Origin: Blasia pusilla
Lineage: Eukaryota; Marchantiophyta; Marchantiopsida; Blasiales
Length of the DNA stretch: 64,000 bases
Assembly (NCBI GenBank): GCA_050084515.1
Contig: CM114272.1
Span: 23,374,001 to 23,438,000, forward strand
Direction: 5' to 3'
Part shown: positions 11,884-33,049 of the stretch, piece after piece
How the letters are laid out: each line of letters opens with the position of its first letter
How positions within the stretch are numbered: the stretch's first letter is position 1
Made by a program: the position numbers and the translations under genes
Notes under the pieces: generated by a model
Database searches by the model: none
The model's input: only the letters and a program-made list of their open reading frames with translations
What the model was told of the DNA's origin: nothing

Positions 11884-13157
11884 ATGTGGAGTGTGGCGGT
11901 GCGCAACTGGACCCGGAATCGATGTCAGGGCGTGGGGAAGAGGATTACACTTGGGATTAGGGATTATGAAATTTGGAAAGATGAGAGCCTGAGAAATGCA
12001 GGCAGTTTGGCATCGCCAGAAACAGCAGATACAATCAAGCCGGAATTAATGGATTTGCGATTCAAATTCGAAGCTCGTAGTCCTACTATGTGGCCAGAGC
12101 ATGACCCGGTTAGCAAAAGAGAACGGCGCGTAGATGGGAATCTGTGGAGGAAATTAAGGAGCTTGGGGCAATACATGTCGACTGCAGCTGTTCAGGCTTC
12201 GGAAACATCAAGTGAAGGAATAATTATCACCGATAGCTGTGTTAAGGTACCTCACTCCGGCATTCGCGTTGCGTCAAATTCTAATCCCAGGCCGCTCGTA
12301 TGGGTTAATTCGAAATGAATGATCTGCGAGTTCTTAGGTTTCTATGAACCCTGTGAATACATGACGTCATTATCTCCATTGTGTAGAAATTATGTAACCT
12401 TTGGGGTATGGCTTTCTACACTATGCACTTTGGTGTTACATTCTAAGCTTGAGAACTCCATCTGGCTTTATTACGGGGGCACGGTCGATGTCTCAAGATA
12501 AAATGAAGTTATCCTCGCACTTCATTTTACGATTTGATAATTTTTCCCGCAGAGATTGAAGGAGATTCAGATACAGGAAGGACCAGACGGGCAAAAGAAG
12601 ATGCTCCGATTGAGTGTCGATGGGGGTGGTTGCTCAGGTTTCCTGTACACCTTCAGTCTCGATGATAATCACAACCCAGATGACAGGTAGATTTGAAGAT
12701 GTGAAACATTGCATCCTTAGGTAGTGTATTCATATCCTCAACTAGTTCGACGGATGTAAAAATTTATCTTGGTGATTACTTCCTCCTGAGCCTTCTCGTT
12801 TTCCTTTGGTATCAGACTGTTCGAGAGGGATGGCGTAAAAGTAGTGGTGGATGACGTATCCTTTTCTTTCGTCAAGGGTGCTACGATTGATTTTTCAGAG
12901 GAGCTCATTCGTGCTTCATTTACTGTGAGTAATTCAGCTAATCGTGTAATGGTGCAAGAATATGCTCGGTTCTCGTAGCGACTGTCTGAGGGAGTACTTG
13001 ACATGGCATCTCTGCATTATTTTAAGAGTTCCATGTCAACAGATTGGCCATCTCACCTGGGAAGGAGTGCTAAGAATCACATCGATTGTTGCAGGTGGCA
13101 ATAAATCCAAACGCTGCCAGTGGTTGTGGTTGTGGTGCATCATTCACAGCAAAATAG
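11884..13157 (+). CDS. Mitochondrial iron-sulfur assembly protein, IscA/HesB family (ISCA2-like), 4 exons
   Basis: A-type scaffold/carrier proteins help mature [4Fe-4S] proteins in mitochondria. Exons: 11884-12246, 12553-12686, 12816-12924, 13095-13157; every intron has GT..AG ends and phases agree, giving 222 aa. The start is the first in-frame ATG after the stop at 11794-11796. The N-terminus ([15 protein letters not shown]...) is rich in Arg and lacks acids for about 25 residues, as expected of a mitochondrial presequence. The family domain runs from about residue 115 to the end: [26 protein letters not shown] (Cys148), [21 protein letters not shown] and the C-terminal [14 protein letters not shown] (Cys213, Cys215), so all three cluster-binding cysteines are present. 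The central wording ([20 protein letters not shown]) fits plant ISCA4/ISCA2-type proteins better than ISCA1. The stretch from about 30 to 110 is an unrecognised, probably disordered linker, which makes the protein longer than the bacterial family (about 107 aa). Confidence 0.93.
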
Positions 13158-16100
13158 TCACAAAGTCTCCTCCGGGTTATTGGGAATCCTAAATTGTGGA
13201 AGCTTACCTTCTGTTAAGATAATAACATAGTACCTCTGCCTTATTTTCGCTCTTACAGTAATGGGAAATTGGAAAGTGAGGGAAGTAGAGAGGTGGATTG
13301 TCGGGCTTTGACCTATAGTTTGAGGTTGTACATGCCAAAATTCGACGCCGATGGAACAGTAGTGAACGCATTCATTTACCTTCTTCAATTTCCTGAAGAT
13401 GGTCGTGTAAGATACATAATAAGAGCATGTCAACTACTTGCGCTCACTAATAGCATGAGTTGGTTTGACCAAACCATCTTCAGGCATGTGTCTCACGTAA
13501 TATACCAATCTGCTTGCAGGAGTCTCCATTTCTGCAACCTGCGCGTCGGTTCTAGCTTGGCGTCACAGAATTTAGCTCGAATATCAAATCTTCTGAGAGT
13601 TTTCTGGTTTCATCACATCATCGTTCTTTAGACAATCTGAAGGCTCTCTAGTCTCCTCCCATGTGAAAGAGGTGTGGGAATGTAGTATATTAATCAGGAC
13701 CAAGCAGATCTTCTTACTCCTCTTTCCCTTGCTTTGAGTATATTAGGAGTTTCTACAGTGGAAATCTGCCATCGTAATGTTCCTCTTCTCACTTATTCCG
13801 CTTCTTCTATTTTTGCCTCGTTTCTTTGGTTCTGTAATATAAATATAAGCATCAGGTTTTGTTCTACCAACTGTGCTGTGCGAGACCAGTCCTCAACGAT
13901 AGCTTTATGGCTGTTCAAAGTTTTCTTCCTTTCAGAAATTAGTAGTGCCAGGTCAGCTGTGTTAAGGAGAGGTGAGGGGTAAGAGATGATAACGAACAAA
14001 AGCGAAAGGTCAGGTTAGTAGATATTTCTGTATTTCTCCTCATGTTAAAATGCGGGAAGATGGCTGATTCAAAGATGGATTATGAGTCCTATGCAATACC
14101 TCTCACATATGTCAAAATGTGGGGAAGGTGGCAAATTCTTTAACTCATAAAAGCTAAGAGGTGGTATGGTGTCTCGAGTCTCCTGGTGACGATGGTGCTT
14201 TAAGGGCCGTTCTGGATTCCTTGCCGACCGTAGGTAATCTAAGAACCTTCACGGTATGGTAGGAGGAGAGGCACGAAAGACTCTCACCAACGTGGAGGAA
14301 TCCTTGGAAACATTGCACCCAAGTCAACACAAGACTGAGGAGTCCGACTGGATTGGCAGCGGAAGTTTGGGTAAGTTACCTTGGAGGTAGATATCAGATC
14401 AGGAACTGAAGTCGAGACACTGAGCAAGTAAGCTAATCAGCATAAACTGCTCGCCTACCGGATGGCACTAGGTTTCTCCTTTTGGAATGAGCAATTAAGC
14501 ACTCTAAAGCCAATGTCGTCCGGACCCCGAGGTCGATTTAGTTCAGGGTCTGGAAAGATTTTACTAGATGTCAGTTTTCCTCCGGCGAGAAAATCTTCGG
14601 GTCGATTTTTTCAAACTTGTTTCTTATTTTGGAAACTGTCTCGAACCTTTCGGTGCTAGTTTGGAAATCTCGAACAATTATCGATTGGTTTTACAAAGAA
14701 ACTCGGTTCTTCTCCATCCGGCTTTAGTCTAGGACAGGGGCTAGGTTAGTTTCTCCCGTAGGCTTGCCAGTGGGATCAGGACCTACATTTTGCCTTAACA
14801 CCGAAAGTATGAGAGAATGAACCACAAGTTCCATCTCGCTACAGGATCTGGGGTGCTGCACTTGGCATTATCTGCAATCACGACTAGACATTTCGCTGCG
14901 TGTACGCTCGACCAGGGGTGGGTGAAACCCAAGCACCGGTTTATCGGTAGTCCCCAGAGCTTTGTTCTAATGGAGTCAAGGTTGCCAGGCTTTCAAGACG
15001 CCTGATGAAACTTGATCTGCAGACTACTCATCTTGAAAGGAGTCGGTGGATGACATGCATACTTCATTCACAGTTTCAGTCTCATGGTAGGTTGAGAGTA
15101 GAGTGTGAGCTTCGGAACTTTAACCTAACTTGACGTGACCTCATTTCTCCTTCCTCTCCTGCACCACTTCTGCAGGTCATGTCATCACGAGACGGAAGGT
15201 GTACATCCACGCCCCTTTCGACTGCAATGCGGATTCTGCAGAGTGTCCTACGGGGATTAAAGTTGAGAACGAACAAACGAGCTTGCGTGAGTAGACAGGA
15301 CATGTCTCTTCCTGCCATCGCGTCCACTCAAGCTCATTATTGGCAGGTTCACACTTTCAGAGATGTGCACAGTCGCGATCCACGAATGGACCAGAATAAA
15401 AAAAACCAGTTCACTCTGACAACAACGCCAATGCCCAGGCAGGCGGGAGGTCACATCTTTCGGATGTATTCATTGGCATACTAAAATGTTTCGAGTCTAG
15501 AATCATGAGTGGAGTTCTAAACATTTAAGGTTTAAATGTCCTCCGAATTCCACGAGAACTGGATGCACGGTAGCGCCGAGGGATGACAATGGAAGGATCG
15601 ATTTATGGCAATTCGCTCCACTCGACAACGAACATGCACGAATTTCACGTTTTACAATACTGGAACGTGGAGGATGTGTTTCAAAATCACGTAACCGTCA
15701 CTCCGCCTGGCTGTGACGTGTTGCTTCCTAGCTTCACGGAAAACTACTTGGAAGGTCCTCATGAAAGGGTTGATGCGGAACGACAATCCGCGTTGTGTCT
15801 GTTGGTATAGCGCCGAACGCGGAGGAGCAGGTGGTAGAAGAGGAGGCGATCCGATTCTAGTCATTCGATGCACTTGCTGAGCCGGGCCGCCGTAAGTTTC
15901 GACTATTTCGTCCGCAGTGCTCTCAATCCCTGTAAAACGATGTCGAATTGTGGAGCCCACTCTGAATGCCTTTCCGATTCCGTTGAAGAGGTCCCATACC
16001 AGTTTGTGGAGAGGTAGCCTATCCTTCCCATTCGTGGAGACATGGAGGGTTTCGTCGTCCGGTCAGGCCGTTGCACGGTGCTGCCGGACATCTACAATGT

Positions 16101-17400
16101 CACCATGAGGAAGAAACATAGCCTTTGACGGAAAGATGAGACAAGCCACCTCTCAAGATTCTTACTACAAATCTATTTGAGAGATTTGCTCCCTTGTAGA
16201 CACTTGGCTTTCAGAGTAAGTCATTCTCTTTCCATACCTGCCATTTGAAAGCAATTACCATCCCTCTTCACACGACACGCTTTCTATTCGCACCATTCTA
16301 CTCCGCAAATCAACTCGTGCGCAGCAGAAATCTAAATCAACCAGGCATGTCTGCTCTGTAACGACCTATTCCCTTGACCGAAACCATCAATTCGAACCAC
16401 GTGTGTCCACCATTTCTCCCAGCCCTAGTGCAACCCTCGCTATCTACAATCCTGATGAGTCATGATGCACTCCCACTTATTGACCTAATGCGGTTTCGTG
16501 GCCTACGGAATGTACTCATGCGCGTTCGCTGACCGAAGTCGGTTCGTGCGAAGGGGTTTAGTTCTCGGTAAAGTTAAATAAAGGCGTCACAAATTCACTA
16601 TCCATTCTATTCCATAGCTGCAGGCAAGCAAGCGGAGGGAGGGAGGGAAGGGGAGGAGAGGCGAGGTACGGTCACCACGGTGGCAGGTAAATACCAAAAC
16701 CACGAGGCAGAGGAGATGCGAAACAGAGACCGTAGAGGCCGTAAAGCGAGAAAAGAAAGCTCTGGGTCCAATGGCAAAGCACCTTCAAAGAGATCTAAGT
16801 GGCCCTTCGTCTTCAGAGTAGGTGAGCGAACTTGCGCCAAAGTGATGTTTGTGAGTTCGACATGAAGAACCACCCCGTCTTGCAGATCCAGCTTTTCGTA
16901 AGCATGAGCACTAGTTACATACGTAGTTACGCCATGGTTTCTCGGACTACCGTTCGGGGCATCAAATTTTGTTTCTATACGCGAGGAAAAGAGCTGCATG
17001 GAGAAATATGTGTTCAAACCTTGTGCGCTTCTTTTCTTGCTTGACATATGTTTTTGAAAAGGTTCGAAGATATGCCTCCAGCTCTAAAGCCGCCGGCAGG
17101 AGCACTGCTGAGAATGTTCTCCACACCTCAGCCTCTTCCCATCGCCACCTGAACCGCCGCATCAGACAGGCCCATAGTGACGAGCAAGGATCCATGTGCT
17201 CTCGTTTCCAGGCCCTAAAGTTGGGTCTGCCTGCCCGTGTCTGTTCGTACTCTTGAGTTCGGTGGATGGTCGTTGAACTGATTCAGCTGTGCCTCTCAAT
17301 CGGTTTTTCTTCAGAGGTGACAGATTAAAATCGAAAATTTTATGAGGGGTCGGTAAGAATATCATTATTTATCTAATGCAGATGGAGTGGGTTTTTTTTA
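13158..17400. other. IscA 3' flank and intergenic DNA, no gene supported
   Basis: The first few hundred bases must include the IscA 3' UTR. Beyond that, composition is mixed and no open frame carries a recognisable motif. A purine-rich stretch (GGGAGGGAGGGAAGGGGAGG, about 16636-16655) lies ahead of several overlapping frames at 16.6-17.25 kb; I could not recognise a protein in any of them. Confidence 0.4.
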
Positions 17401-26638
<9,238 letters not shown>

Positions 26639-27755
26639 TTACCCTTCAAGAACAAGAGCCAAGTTGTTTTGAAGAAGTTGCAAGTAAGGTCGAATGGATT
26701 GAAGCTCAAACCAAGTTTTCCTTATATTTATACAAATGATTAGAGACTCTAAATATATGGAGGTGTGTTGGTGAGAGGGCGAGTGCCTTGTATCCCTCCA
26801 ATTGAAATAATCCCTAAAAGAATTTGTGGCAACCATGGCATGGAACGCCTCCCTCATTTCTAAGACACGTCTCAAAATTATAAAGTTTATCACAAAGCAT
26901 ATGTTAGCAAGAAGCAATGATCATATCTTCATTGAGTTGGTTTCCATAAATTTATCCATCACCCAAGTTCTTGTCTTCACAAATACTATCATTTCACTAG
27001 CTTGCACAAAAATTCTATCCACCCAAGGCCACTTGCCTCATTCTTTGCATACTAGATCAAGAGAATATGATACACATACACATACACATACACAAGTATG
27101 TGAGGAAACTTTGCATCAATAAGTTTCCGTGTTGTTCGCTCATTGCTAGCGTTGTCTGTCATAAGTTGCAACACATTCTTTGAACCTATGCGTATGCATG
27201 ATAGTCTTCTCCATGTGACTTACCAACCATTCAGTTGTTTAGGATTCCCTTGGCATTGATATCCACATACTCGATCATGACCTCACTTTGTGGATGCGAG
27301 ATCATGATGTCCACTAAAGATTCGCTCCTCATATGGGTCCAAGCATTTATGATGATCGTGCCCCCCAAAAAAAAATCATCCAATACGGCATCAACCTTTT
27401 CCTTCATTTTCCCCATACATTTCTCAGGTAGAGTGGTGTGCAAGAAATATTAACTAAGACCTAAGTAACCCTTAACCTTTGTTGTTGCTAACACTAGTTG
27501 CTTGAAAGCATCTTTCTGTACTATGTTGAATAATACTCCACATTCATAGAAATATTTCGCCTACATATAATTTGCAACTTTTATTCCCTTGAGATTGAAA
27601 GAATCCCTCAGATTAGCTTGCTTCTTTCCAGTGCTAGTAATCGTATGACTCCGCCCCACTATCCCTTTGTATTCGTCAAGACTGTCAATAGGTGTCATGT
27701 ATATATTGGACACCAAAGAAGCACTATTTCTCATCGTGTGCAAACCCAATTAGAT
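26639..27755 (-). pseudogene. hAT-like transposase remnant (DUF659 / RNase H-like type)
   Basis: On the minus strand, from right to left, fragments in several frames give KKQANLRDSFN; YFYECGVLFNIVQKDAFKQLVLATTKVKGYLGLS; then LDDFFLGGTIIINAWTHMRSESLVDIMISHP and EYVDINAKG; then VLQLMTDNASNERTTRKLI and KFPHIL; and finally ICFVINFIILRRVLEMREAFHAMV. This is the established order of plant DUF659 transposase-like proteins: the G.pf..v....f...v lead-in, the DUF659 core ('I.sDgWtd....pL.n......g....k.vD'), the 'TDNasn...ag.l....p.i' motif and the 'RFatnfi.L..l' start of the hAT dimerisation side. The catalytic-type Asp of the DUF659 core (SDGW) reads NAWT here. Stops and frameshifts between the blocks mean it is not functional. 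Confidence 0.8.
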
Positions 27756-28544
27756 TGCGTTGTCTTCTACACTTCACTTGAGGGTCTCCCTTCCCTTCTT
27801 TGTCCACTTCCCATAAGTATCATATTTTAGAGGTCCGATTGTACATCAGGAGGGACCTTCACATATAATTTGACATGATGGATATCTTGATTCCCATCCT
27901 TTTTCTTTCATATCTCTCGTGTGAAATCAAGATATAGTCTTAATAAATAGATATTTCGACTTGTGAAATATATGCAAATTACACGATATACTATCCGTGA
28001 ATGCTCCAATAGCAACTGGGGAACATTCACTATGAACAAGAAATATCAATATGGTAACCTAGATACATGCTATACATTAAATTATTAGGATTATCCAATG
28101 AAAAAACTTATTCTCACTGATCAAGTTTATCTCTCTAGACAAAAGAGTAGAGGGAGGAAGACATGGGGAGAGGAGTAAGAATGTGAGATAATACTAGAAC
28201 TCAGCAAGTTTATATAGGGGAGCATGAAAGGAAAGGAATTAATCCTCAATTATTTTTCCTCATCTACCCCCGCCTACTATAAATGACTAAACAAACTCCA
28301 CTAATAAGCATGTAACAAATCTTATTTTGTTCTCCTAATCCCAATCCTTTTTTCAATTATCCTAACTTCTTCACCCACTTTATTTGCAACTAACCTATTC
28401 TCTAACATAACCACCTTATTCACTTACACTCTAACCTTCCTTTTTCCTCTCCACATCTGAATACAAGTCACGTGGCCTCCCCAACTAACCATACCTAGAA
28501 CCTGCCCCTACCTACAGACGACCTTGTACACATCCCGATTTTAA
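27756..28544. other. Intergenic DNA, no gene seen
   Basis: AT-rich with C/T-rich plus-strand runs toward 28.3-28.5 kb; nothing recognisable. Confidence 0.4.
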
Positions 28545-29196
28545 ACCCCACAAGGCCCGTGTTTAAGCCCAAAATAAGCCCTAAGGCCCACACCCTTCCA
28601 ATCTCGCCCAAGCGTAGGCCCATATCTAGCCGGCATGGCCCACAACCAACCAGCATGTCCCGAGGCTAGGTTCGCGCCTTTCACTACAACCATGCCCTTT
28701 TTCGAGCCTAGGCCCACACCTAGTCCGCACGGGCTCACACCCATTTAACATCGGCCCGCACTAGCCCATGGCCAGCCCGCTCCTAGCTCGCGTCGGCCCA
28801 TTCCTTGCCCGCTCCCGCCCAAGGTTGCATGTGGACAAAGTCCATGTCTATGAACTTATGTCCGTCCTATGGAAGGACTTATCCACGTGGGTCCCACCTT
28901 CTTCTTCTTTCTCATTCCCAAGGTTGCACGGAAACAAACATGTCTGGACATGCCCAGGTCGCATCCAATCCCGCCGTATAGATCCGGGTTGACAGAGCCC
29001 GCACCCGTTGCGTGGTTCGCAACAAGGCCCACATGGCGGGTTTAGCCCCCTGAGCCCATTGGATGGGCTCAGGCCCTTGCAAGGCCCGCATGGTAGGCTG
29101 GGATTCCGTAGGGGATCTACACAAAGTGTACCCTGGGGGCCTGCTGCGGGCCACACAATGGGAGCTTGCTTCGTCAACTTGGGTCTACGTAGTGGG
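28545..29196. repeat. GC-rich low-complexity block of degenerate GGCCCGCAC-type words
   Basis: The words GGCCCACA, GGCCCGCA, GCCCATGGCC and GCCCGCTC recur irregularly between about 28550 and 29110, giving long but featureless Pro/Ala/Arg frames on both strands. It contains a perfect hairpin at 29049-29073. No protein family was recognised, so I treat the frames as by-products of composition. Confidence 0.5.
29049..29073. repeat. Perfect inverted repeat, 11-bp arms, 3-nt loop
   Basis: CCTGAGCCCAT (29049-29059), loop TGG, ATGGGCTCAGG (29063-29073). The apex CCATTGGATGG is identical to that of the larger palindrome at 29197-29247. Confidence 0.9.
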
Positions 29197-29247
29197 CTTT
29201 TTCTTTTTAAAAGCTTCCATTGGATGGAAGCTTTTAAAAAGAAAAAG
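29197..29247. repeat. Perfect inverted repeat, 24-bp arms, 3-nt loop
   Basis: The left arm 29197-29220 (ending AAAAGCTTCCAT) is the exact reverse complement of the right arm 29224-29247 (beginning ATGGAAGCTTTT), separated by TGG. It would extrude as a long cruciform. Its right end coincides with the 3'-end junction of the truncated LINE copy that follows. Confidence 0.95.
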
Positions 29248-29388
29248 ATGCACTTCGATAAAAACGAGTGATGGAAAACCCAGCGGAAGTACAAAAGAGG
29301 GGGACTCAAAGAGTCAAAACCTGAAGGCCACAACAGGACCAGAAAAGGAAGAAGGGGGCATCCCCCCCCCTAACGACGAAACTCACCA
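29247..29388 (-). mobile_element. 5'-truncated LINE copy (3' end only, 142 bp)
   Basis: These 142 bp match 37926-38067, the 3'-terminal segment of the LINE at 37.9-40.1 kb, with only about five differences. The shared segment runs from GATGCACTTCGATAAAAACG to AACGACGAAACTCACCA. As in that element, it would be read on the minus strand. Such short 3'-only copies are typical of aborted target-primed reverse transcription. Confidence 0.8.
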
Positions 29389-29420
29389 TCCCTACACATT
29401 TAAAAATAAATGTGTAGGGA
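29389..29420. repeat. Perfect inverted repeat, 14-bp arms, 4-nt loop
   Basis: TCCCTACACATTTA (29389-29402), loop AAAA, TAAATGTGTAGGGA (29407-29420). It starts directly at the 5'-truncation junction of the LINE copy. Confidence 0.95.
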
Positions 29421-30216
29421 TTCCCAAAATTTGGTCTAAGCTCTTTACTATGTTTAGGTCTTCACTATTCTACACCCTCCACAAGATTATGGGCGGCCAC
29501 ACCAGTTCTGAATTTTAAAATATGTAAAAAAATCCATAAGAAATGGGAGGAAACGGAGAATAAAAGAATAAAAGCTGGCGAGATATTTGATTGAGAGAGA
29601 AGAAACGGATGGGCCATTTTACACATCTATCCTTTTGTTTCAAAAAGAAAGTTAGGAAGGAAGGAAAGAAAATGAACCCTCTTCACATGTTTAAAAGGAT
29701 CCATTTGTCAAGTGTACAGCAGAGTAAAAACTAGAGAGTAAAATGAAATGGATGAAAACTATAAGAACCGTAAGGATGAGTGCTTTCAAGAGGCTGTTTC
29801 TTGGGACAGCGTCGAAAAGTATGCATTCAAACTGGATAAAAGGTTGACAGAGAGAAGGAGGGTGGGGGACGACGGAACGGATGGTGGCGGACGAAAGTTG
29901 GGACACGTACCGACGTTCGCCTTCACGTGAAGCCTTTGCGTTCCCTCCAGGGCCTGCCTGCGAGGGTATTGCATGGCATTGCCAGCTCATCATGTGAGAA
30001 TCGGCCATCGCAGAGGGAGGGATGGATGGATGGATGGCGGACTGCATGCATGGCATAAGTAGTACTCTGGCGGTGCGGATTGACGCGGTTCCGAGGGCTT
30101 TGACCACCGTAGTAGTAGCTGGTCAGGACAAGGGGAGGCCCTGGGCTGGTGGACCGATGGGGCCCACTCGCGAGCGGGGGTTCGGCTGCCGCCGGCAGAG
30201 GAGAAGTGTGGGTTGA

Positions 30217-30241
30217 CGCCGGTAATCTAGAATTACCGGCG
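30217..30241. repeat. Perfect inverted repeat, 10-bp arms
   Basis: CGCCGGTAAT, loop CTAGA, ATTACCGGCG. A GC-capped stem of unknown role. Confidence 0.9.
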
Positions 30242-31805
30242 AGAATCGAGGTGGCAGTTCTGGATCCGGTTCACTTAGCCTGAGAAATCAACCTGGGGGC
30301 GGCACCGGATCCAGCCTCGGGAATGATCGGTCCAATGACCGGGCTCGCCGCGCGGCCCCGAAGCTGGAGACCGACAACGTGGGTCCCTCGGGCAGTCAGT
30401 CAGTCCCCAAAATTCCCGGGGGCCCCACCGCAGTTCTCTGACGATGAACTCGGCGGCCGCTGCTCGGCCGCTTGTGCGATGTTAGGTCGCGGAGGTTAAC
30501 GGCGGGATAAAAGAAGGCGTGGGCTCCGGGTTTTGGTTTGGGGACTCGCAAATTCCTCTGCTGGAAGGCGGGCACGGTTCCTTAGGAGGAATCGATTCTA
30601 CTCGTGTGTGTATTTATGGCCGAGGGGACATGTGCTTTTTCTCTTGCTGTCGACTCGCTAGTTTTCGGGTGTCGTGATTTGGATCGTCTTCATTCCTCGT
30701 TACAACTTAGATCCTTTCCTCTCACCTGCTTGCCTGCCTGGCCTCGCCCAATCTCATGAGCGAGCAAGGGAAAGGAATACGTGTATAATACGGTGCGAGT
30801 AGCCACCATAAATACTAGGGATGGGCGTGACTCACAAGCTCAAATTTCCACTCATGACCTCTCCGCCCATGTGGAAATGATTTTGTCCCAGCTCTTATTT
30901 GGTTAACTCGTCTGTTTTGTGGCGCTAGAAGATGCTGCAGCGGATGGTTTCCTTTGTGGGGTATATCATCAATAAAGTGGATGAATGATTGCCTTCCCTT
31001 CTTCACAGGTGGTCTACGCACTCTTGTAACTGTCTTGGCTTCACCTCGCGTCCTCGCTAGCCTCGCCGACCTCTCCCTCCCGCTTTCACGAAAGAAAAGA
31101 AAAGCGATTTTGGCCGCAGCCCCCAGCCTAACTCTCGAGTTATTCTCCCGTTTGTTTCGACTTTGAGTTGTCCGCGACGATGCGCTCGGGTCCGCAGTAG
31201 TTTGTTCTGCTTGTGCTAGAGGCTGGAGGGTCGCGTTTATCCCCATCGATCGCTGCAACATTTCTCCACCGAGTCCTGGTCGGTCTTTCGCTTTAGGTTT
31301 CGAACTTTCGAAACGTGATTCTGCCCGCCAGTCTTCCCCACCTGAAAGTCGGTTCGAGATGACCGCTTCATCGGTCACGTCGATCCAGATTATGATGAAT
31401 TGTTCCCGAGATACTCCGCCGTAAACCTGCGCCTCTTTCGTGCTCTCGCTGGGAAGCAACTTGTGGAGAGGATGGCGGAGGTGAAAGCGCCCAAAGCATG
31501 CGATTCCTAAAACAACACGTAGATTTGGCGACAAATTAGTATTCCCCCTGTCGAATGTAACTCCTTCCTTACACCTATCATTGTGCTGAGGGTCGGTGAT
31601 GAAAAGGACGACACCTCACAAGACCGTACCCGAACCGGAAGGACAAAAGGGAGCCATTTTTTTCCCAATTGTTTAATCGCCCCATGCATGGATATGTATT
31701 TTTGTGCTAGGAACCTTATGACTAAGGTGGACAGATGTTTCGTGGGGGCTTTCGTTATGGTCCATTTGGTAGTGTAAAGGACGGCAGGATCCACTAGCGC
31801 CCCGA

Positions 31806-31831
31806 AAATGTTTCCCATCTGGGAAACATTT
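31806..31831. repeat. Perfect inverted repeat, 12-bp arms, 2-nt loop
   Basis: AAATGTTTCCCA (31806-31817), loop TC, TGGGAAACATTT (31820-31831). Unknown role. Confidence 0.9.
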
Positions 31832-32875
31832 GGAATACTTTCATCATGATCTCTGGAAGACACCCCGCACTTCCCCTATTAGAACGGGTGATCAGTTGCT
31901 ATGATGATGTTTGCACATTCCACCAGCAGGGAACAGTGAGGTGGATTTTCTTTTAGCTTCGCCTTTGTAGCAATCTGCTCAGATTCTACTGTACTGTACT
32001 TTGAAGAGAAGAAGAAAGAAAATAGACGATAGAGACAAACGCCCTCCAACTTATGGGGTGGATCATAATAATACGCGAGAGAGTTTTATTACGACGGGGC
32101 TTTCGGAACTTGGAAGCTTCCAAATAGAGGCTTCCCTGCGAATCCCTCGTCCCAGGGTCCGAGTTTGTGGGAGGAATCTTTTCCTCCAAACACTGTTTAC
32201 CGGTCAACGATTAGACCTTTCCGAGCGGGCAGCGGGCTCAGTGTTAAGGTTAAAGGGTGGCTTTAAGGTTTCTCCTTTTTCTTCTTCCCCCTCGGGCTCG
32301 TTGTGGTCCAGGTCCACGTAGCTTTTTTCTTGGAATCGGTATTCTCGAGACGGGAAACTTTGACGTTTACTCAAACCCCGGTCGGTTATGTGACACGAGA
32401 TACTAAGAGACCTCTTAATTCCCGTCCTGTTTTAGAATCCGAGATTTAGGGAAGTTTCAAAATGGAACTGGGTCTCCCTATATATTTTTTTGTGGTGTGG
32501 TGCTCATCGACTCTCCCGTTTTCGTATTTCTAATTAGTTTTTCTCATTTCGTATTACTTGATTTGTAAACATTTATGTGTTTGACATACGCTAAAAAATA
32601 TTTTTACTTCAGCAAGAAAAAGATATCCATTCACGGGTAATAAAAAAACACATGGGAAGGAAGGAGATACATTCTACGGGGAGGGTCCTTCCTTCAAATA
32701 GTTAGGTTACACATTGATTTTTCTTTTATTCACCCTTGAATAGAATTCAGTTTGAGAAAATGTTTCTAATTTTCTATTTTGAGTCTATTTTTTTGTCTCC
32801 ATGCCCCCTCTTTTGTATCGGATGGGTTTCCCATCCTTTTCCTATATATATATATTTTTTTATATTTCTTCGAAA

Positions 32876-33049
32876 ATGTTTCAAAATAATGTCGAAACCA
32901 TGACAGAGAGGATGACTGCTACCGAACACGAAATTAGGGCTTTACAAGTGGAGTTTCCACACTTCCTGAGAAACCTGTCGGTGGTGGCAGAAATGATTGG
33001 ACCATTGAATATCCGGCGCAACAACTCGGCATGGCAAAGGAATGGATGA
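32876..33049 (+). pseudogene. Possible retroelement gag N-terminal fragment (coiled-coil-like)
   Basis: A short frame from the ATG at 32876 reads MFQNNVETMTERMTATEHEIRA followed by LQVEFPHFLRNLSVVAEMIG. The heptad-like pattern of Met/Leu/Ile resembles the coiled-coil start of some plant Ty3-type Gag proteins, but no capsid motif follows and the frame stops at 33049. This is a weak, pattern-based suggestion; it may be chance. Confidence 0.25.

Larger units (their letters stand above)
29421..32875. other. Intergenic DNA with several hairpins, no gene supported
   Basis: Between about 29.7 and 31.6 kb the DNA is GC-rich and has long open frames by composition (for example a 239-codon frame without an ATG start at 30815-31534, minus strand), none with a recognisable domain. 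A TATA-like GGGATAAAAGAAGG at about 30503 precedes GC-rich sequence, but no convincing product follows. About 32.4-32.9 kb is AT-rich. Confidence 0.4.

Noticed and set aside
13269-13631. 120-codon frame after the IscA gene
   Set aside because: Lies where the 3' UTR is expected, starts with a non-ATG codon and shows no domain.
16607-17256. Overlapping frames of 95-146 codons on both strands
   Set aside because: They contradict one another and none shows a recognisable protein pattern.
30815-31534. 240-codon open frame on the minus strand
   Set aside because: It begins with TTG, has no recognisable domain, and lies in GC-rich DNA where long frames occur by chance.
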